Shown: piece after piece, positions 31,084-34,038 of the stretch
Layout: every line of letters begins with the position of its first letter
How positions within the stretch are numbered: position 1 is the first letter of the stretch
Source: a virus
DNA length: 34,038 nt
Direction: 5' to 3' (one strand)
Virus record (IMG/VR): IMGVR_UViG_3300044634_003168
Coordinates: 1-34,038 of that record
Notes under the pieces: model-generated
Seen by the model: only the letters and a program-made list of their open reading frames with translations
The model's database searches: none
Told to the model about the DNA's origin: nothing
Translations under genes and position numbers: made by a program

Positions 31084-34038
31084 TGTATAATAAAAAATTT
31101 TTTCTTCAGGCACTTAATGATTTAGGCAAGAAGGAACCAGCAGCTAAGAAAAAAGATTCAGACTTAGATAAACCTCAGATGAAAAAAGGAGGTAGTAAAA
31201 AGTTTTCTAGTAATCTTCAAGCTACAAATAGATTGTTTGCAAAAAATCCTTTGCTTAAAAAAAAGAATTACAAGAAGAAAATATATGATCCAACATCAAT
31301 GTATTTTGTTGATGGTGGTGAAAAAAATTATCTTGAATTAGATTTATCTCAAGAAGATATAGACAAATATGTTAAGGGTGGTTATATAGTTGAAGAGATA
31401 GATGATCCTTCTATACCTTCTTTAAATAGATTTATAGATGGTGGTTCAAAAGATAAAAAATCTAAAAAATTAAGAAGAAATAAAAATGAAAAACCAGTAA
31501 CTCAAAATGAATCTATTGAAGTTTTAAATGCTTCAGAAGAACCTTTTGATTTACCAAAAACTGAAACAGGAGAACTTTATTATGAACCTATTACAACTAA
31601 AGAACTTACAGAACAAGAATTAACTGATATAGATGCATATAATAGAGAACAAGAAAGATTACAAGCAATTGAAACTGCTAAGGTAAATGAACCTAAATAT
31701 TATGAAGAAGGTTTGCAGTTTGTTAAAGACTGGCATGATTCACCTATGTATAATCAAATGGTATTAAATAGTTTTCAAGGTAATCAAAAAAATGCAGACT
31801 ACTTAACAAGTTTAAGAAAGAAAAATCTAGCTGACTTACCTCCATTAAACATAATGGAAAAAGAATCAGAAGAACAGTCAGATGGAATACAACCAGCAGC
31901 CTGGTCTTTTAGTGATACAGGACAAGTTGAAGTATTTCCAGGAGGATATGAATATGGTCCAACTTTATATACACATGAATTAATCCATTCATCAGATAGA
32001 CCAAGAGAGTTATTTAAAACTGATCATCCTGCATATAATATGGGTGTAAAATTGTCTAATGCAACACCTGAACTTGTTAACATGGCTGCTGGTACACAAA
32101 ATAGTTGGTATGTTAATGATAATGATACAATACAAAACTATCCAGATTGGATGTTATATAAAGATCCAAGATTTCCGCAAGATTCTCCAGAATGGCATAA
32201 TAGAGTAATACCACCTTCTGATTCAATGTATATTACTACACATAGAGGTTCTAATTGGAAAGATAATGAAGATTATAAAATAGCTCAAAAAAAAGGAAGC
32301 TATTTACCAAAAGGTGAAGAGTATTGGAAAAATCAAATGATTGAAATGGGTGAAAATCCTGAAGATCCTGAATTTAATACAAAATTAAAAGACTGGGTAG
32401 ATTGGGATACTAAAAATGCAAAAATTAGAAAGCAAAAAGCACCAGAAAATTGGAAATCTTTTGCTCATGATTATGTATCATCACCTCATGAAACTAGAGC
32501 AAGACTTGGTGAAATTAGAATGACTGCAAAAAAAGAAGGTGTATATGATCCATTTACTGAACAGATAACTCCTGAAATATTTCAAAATTATATAAACAAA
32601 GAAAGAGATTCTGAAAATTGGCAACCAATGCAACCAATTAATGATTTAAGAAGAGATTTCAATGATGAAGAGATTCTTTGGATGCTACAAAATATTTCTA
32701 AAAATAAACCTCAACAAGAAGGTGATGAGAATATACCACAGTATTCTAAAGTAGGTGGTGCTATATCTACATTGAATAAATTTGCAGGAGGTGGTACAAT
32801 TTCTGAACAATGGGAAAACATTACAGGTACTCCATGGTCTCAAGCTAAAAAGAAAGGATTAACAGATGGTAGTTATACTAAAAACATTGAACTACATAAA
32901 AGATTATTAGCTGGTGAATTTGGTGAACCAAAAACTTCTGTTGCTAAAGATGAGAATGATGATAAGAGATATAATAAAATGGTTGGTGATCTAGTTGATA
33001 AAGGTTACAGTTTAGACCAACTAGTTAGAGAAAGAATAGGTACCAGAGAAGGTTTGATTTATAGATTTCCAGAACTATTTGCAAATAAGAAAAGTCAAAG
33101 CAAACCTAGTCAACCTACTAAAAGATTATCTGCAAAATATGCAGCCGGTCCTGAAAAACCTAGTTCATCTTCTAATTTAATGACAGGAGCTATTTGGAAT
33201 ACAAAAACATATGAAAGACCAAAGCCTCAAAAAACAACTCCTAAAAAAGAAACACCAAAAAAACAAACACCAAAAGAAATAACTTTTGGTTTAAAAAATC
33301 CTATAACAGGAGAATTAATGTCATTTGATCCAAAAGCATATAATGTTGCTGCACCTGTAGTACAAACTAGTAATGCACCTAAAGCAAATAAAAGTGATCT
33401 TAATCCTATGCTAGTTAATATGATGAAAGGTAACATTTATGAACAGTCTAATATACCTGCACCATCAATAACTAGAAAACCATCTTCTCAACCTATATCA
33501 AATAATGCAGCAAGTACATTTGCACAAGGTCAGAATATTGAAAAAGTTCAAGCTCAAAACAGAATGAACAGTTCTGGAAATTTAAATCTACCTATAGTAG
33601 AACCTAAATCAAATGTAAGATTAAAAGATTGGAAAGATACTGATTTAGGTCAATCATTAAATTACTTTACTAAAGGTTCAGATAATCCTCCTGTATATAA
33701 CTTAGTTAATCCTGAATCACTAAATGAAAATCCTTATAAAAATATTCAAGGGCAGGGTGTTAATGATGAAGATGTTCTAAATAGACAGCTCAATGATTAT
33801 ACAAGATATAGACTATTCCCAGAGAGAGGTCAGGATATAATGAATAGAACAGATGTTAAAAGAAACAGAGACTCTGAATTATTCTTTGCAGATCATGCAG
33901 GAGCTAACTCTGTAATTATTGATATTGGTTCAGGTTTAGGAAACTCTAATCCTGCTTTAGCTGGTGTATCTACATATGAACTTGCAAGTAATCCAAATAT
34001 TAAAAAGAAAAATATTAAAGTAATTGCTACAGATATAC
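31083..34038 (+). CDS. Giant multidomain virion protein with metallopeptidase and methyltransferase motifs (3' end beyond window)
   Basis: An open frame of 985 visible codons starting in the preceding stop (TAATG) and running off the window. The N-terminal 125 residues are basic, with repeated Gly-Gly motifs (MKKGGSKK, YFVDGGEK, YVKGGYIV, RFIDGGSK). Residues about 270-480 look like a zinc metallopeptidase: H298-E-L-I-H302 in LYTHELIHSSD, and a possible third ligand at E470 in SPHETRARLGEIR. Then come SKVGGAIS and KFAGGGTI, and a segment ITGTPWSQAKKKGLTDGSYT. A Lys/Pro/Thr-rich linker (about 705-735) follows. The last visible part has a SAM-methyltransferase motif I (SVIIDIGSGLG, D947 to G953) and the next strand VIATDI (980-985). 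It lies where crAss-like phages encode ejected cargo proteins. Peptidase and methyltransferase activities are predicted from motifs only. Confidence 0.7.
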   Translation, partial: MYNKKFFLQALNDLGKKEPAAKKKDSDLDKPQMKKGGSKKFSSNLQATNRLFAKNPLLKKKNYKKKIYDPTSMYFVDGGEKNYLELDLSQEDIDKYVKGGYIVEEIDDPSIPSLNRFIDGGSKDKKSKKLRRNKNEKPVTQNESIEVLNASEEPFDLPKTETGELYYEPITTKELTEQELTDIDAYNREQERLQAIETAKVNEPKYYEEGLQFVKDWHDSPMYNQMVLNSFQGNQKNADYLTSLRKKNLADLPPLNIMEKESEEQSDGIQPAAWSFSDTGQVEVFPGGYEYGPTLYTHELIHSSDRPRELFKTDHPAYNMGVKLSNATPELVNMAAGTQNSWYVNDNDTIQNYPDWMLYKDPRFPQDSPEWHNRVIPPSDSMYITTHRGSNWKDNEDYKIAQKKGSYLPKGEEYWKNQMIEMGENPEDPEFNTKLKDWVDWDTKNAKIRKQKAPENWKSFAHDYVSSPHETRARLGEIRMTAKKEGVYDPFTEQITPEIFQNYINKERDSENWQPMQPINDLRRDFNDEEILWMLQNISKNKPQQEGDENIPQYSKVGGAISTLNKFAGGGTISEQWENITGTPWSQAKKKGLTDGSYTKNIELHKRLLAGEFGEPKTSVAKDENDDKRYNKMVGDLVDKGYSLDQLVRERIGTREGLIYRFPELFANKKSQSKPSQPTKRLSAKYAAGPEKPSSSSNLMTGAIWNTKTYERPKPQKTTPKKETPKKQTPKEITFGLKNPITGELMSFDPKAYNVAAPVVQTSNAPKANKSDLNPMLVNMMKGNIYEQSNIPAPSITRKPSSQPISNNAASTFAQGQNIEKVQAQNRMNSSGNLNLPIVEPKSNVRLKDWKDTDLGQSLNYFTKGSDNPPVYNLVNPESLNENPYKNIQGQGVNDEDVLNRQLNDYTRYRLFPERGQDIMNRTDVKRNRDSELFFADHAGANSVIIDIGSGLGNSNPALAGVSTYELASNPNIKKKNIKVIATDI

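Noticed and set aside
33227-33436. Minus-strand hydrophobic frame inside the giant virion gene
   Set aside because: It lies entirely opposite an intact coding frame, over a Lys/Pro/Thr linker whose complement gives Phe/Gly/Val by composition.
1-34038. tRNA genes, CRISPR arrays, insertion sequences, lysogeny genes
   Set aside because: Gaps are too short and show no cloverleaf, no spaced direct repeats, no terminal inverted repeats, and no integrase or transposase motifs were seen.

Overview
The window is an AT-rich stretch in which every credible gene lies on the plus strand. It encodes the packaging, head, connector, fibre and tail module of a tailed, podovirus-like double-stranded DNA phage. 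Its gene order is PD-(D/E)XK nuclease, large terminase, very long portal (916 aa), scaffold-like protein, HK97-type major capsid protein, head-tail connector, fibres, two ring/adaptor-like proteins, a giant tail-tip protein (1806 aa) and a giant multidomain virion protein. This order resembles the crAss-like phages (Crassvirales) of Bacteroidota, which is an inference from order and protein style rather than a search result. Lack of Shine-Dalgarno sequences, A-rich leaders and low GC also fit a Bacteroidota host. TAG, TAA and TGA all act as stops. No integrase, repressor, tRNA or CRISPR array is visible.

Layout. 1-2413: small coupled genes, including a Cys-rich zinc-binding-like protein and a RecB/Cas4-type nuclease. 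2413-10371: terminase, portal, scaffold-like protein and major capsid protein, closed by a strong terminator with a GTAA loop. 10455-13875: a conserved head-region protein, then nine tiny, mostly very basic proteins. Several of these carry a repeated aromatic-x-x-Gly-Gly motif, and two match families I remember as DUF5872-like and DUF6321-like. 13879-15035: a connector-like protein and a Dps/ferritin-like protein that keeps the spacing of most Dps iron ligands. 15102-23297: a block of Cys-rich virion-surface proteins, including a probably abundant 462-aa protein, a tandem-repeat protein and two fibres with related N-termini. 23410-31083: connector/ring-like proteins and the giant tail-tip protein. 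31083 to the edge: a protein truncated by the window end that combines the Gly-Gly motifs, a zinc-peptidase HELIH motif and a SAM-methyltransferase signature.

Regulation. Genes are tightly packed with many ATGA or TAATG overlaps, which suggests translational coupling. The few real gaps carry a recurring GTATATTA box (candidate phage promoter), a repeated AACCAACAA leader before start codons, and three hairpin terminators. Together these divide the module into roughly four to five transcription units.

The most interesting candidates are the peptidase plus methyltransferase virion protein, the Gly-Gly motif it shares with the tiny basic proteins, and the pairing of a basic-protein cassette with a Dps-like protein, which could be a DNA-compaction or internal-virion cargo system.
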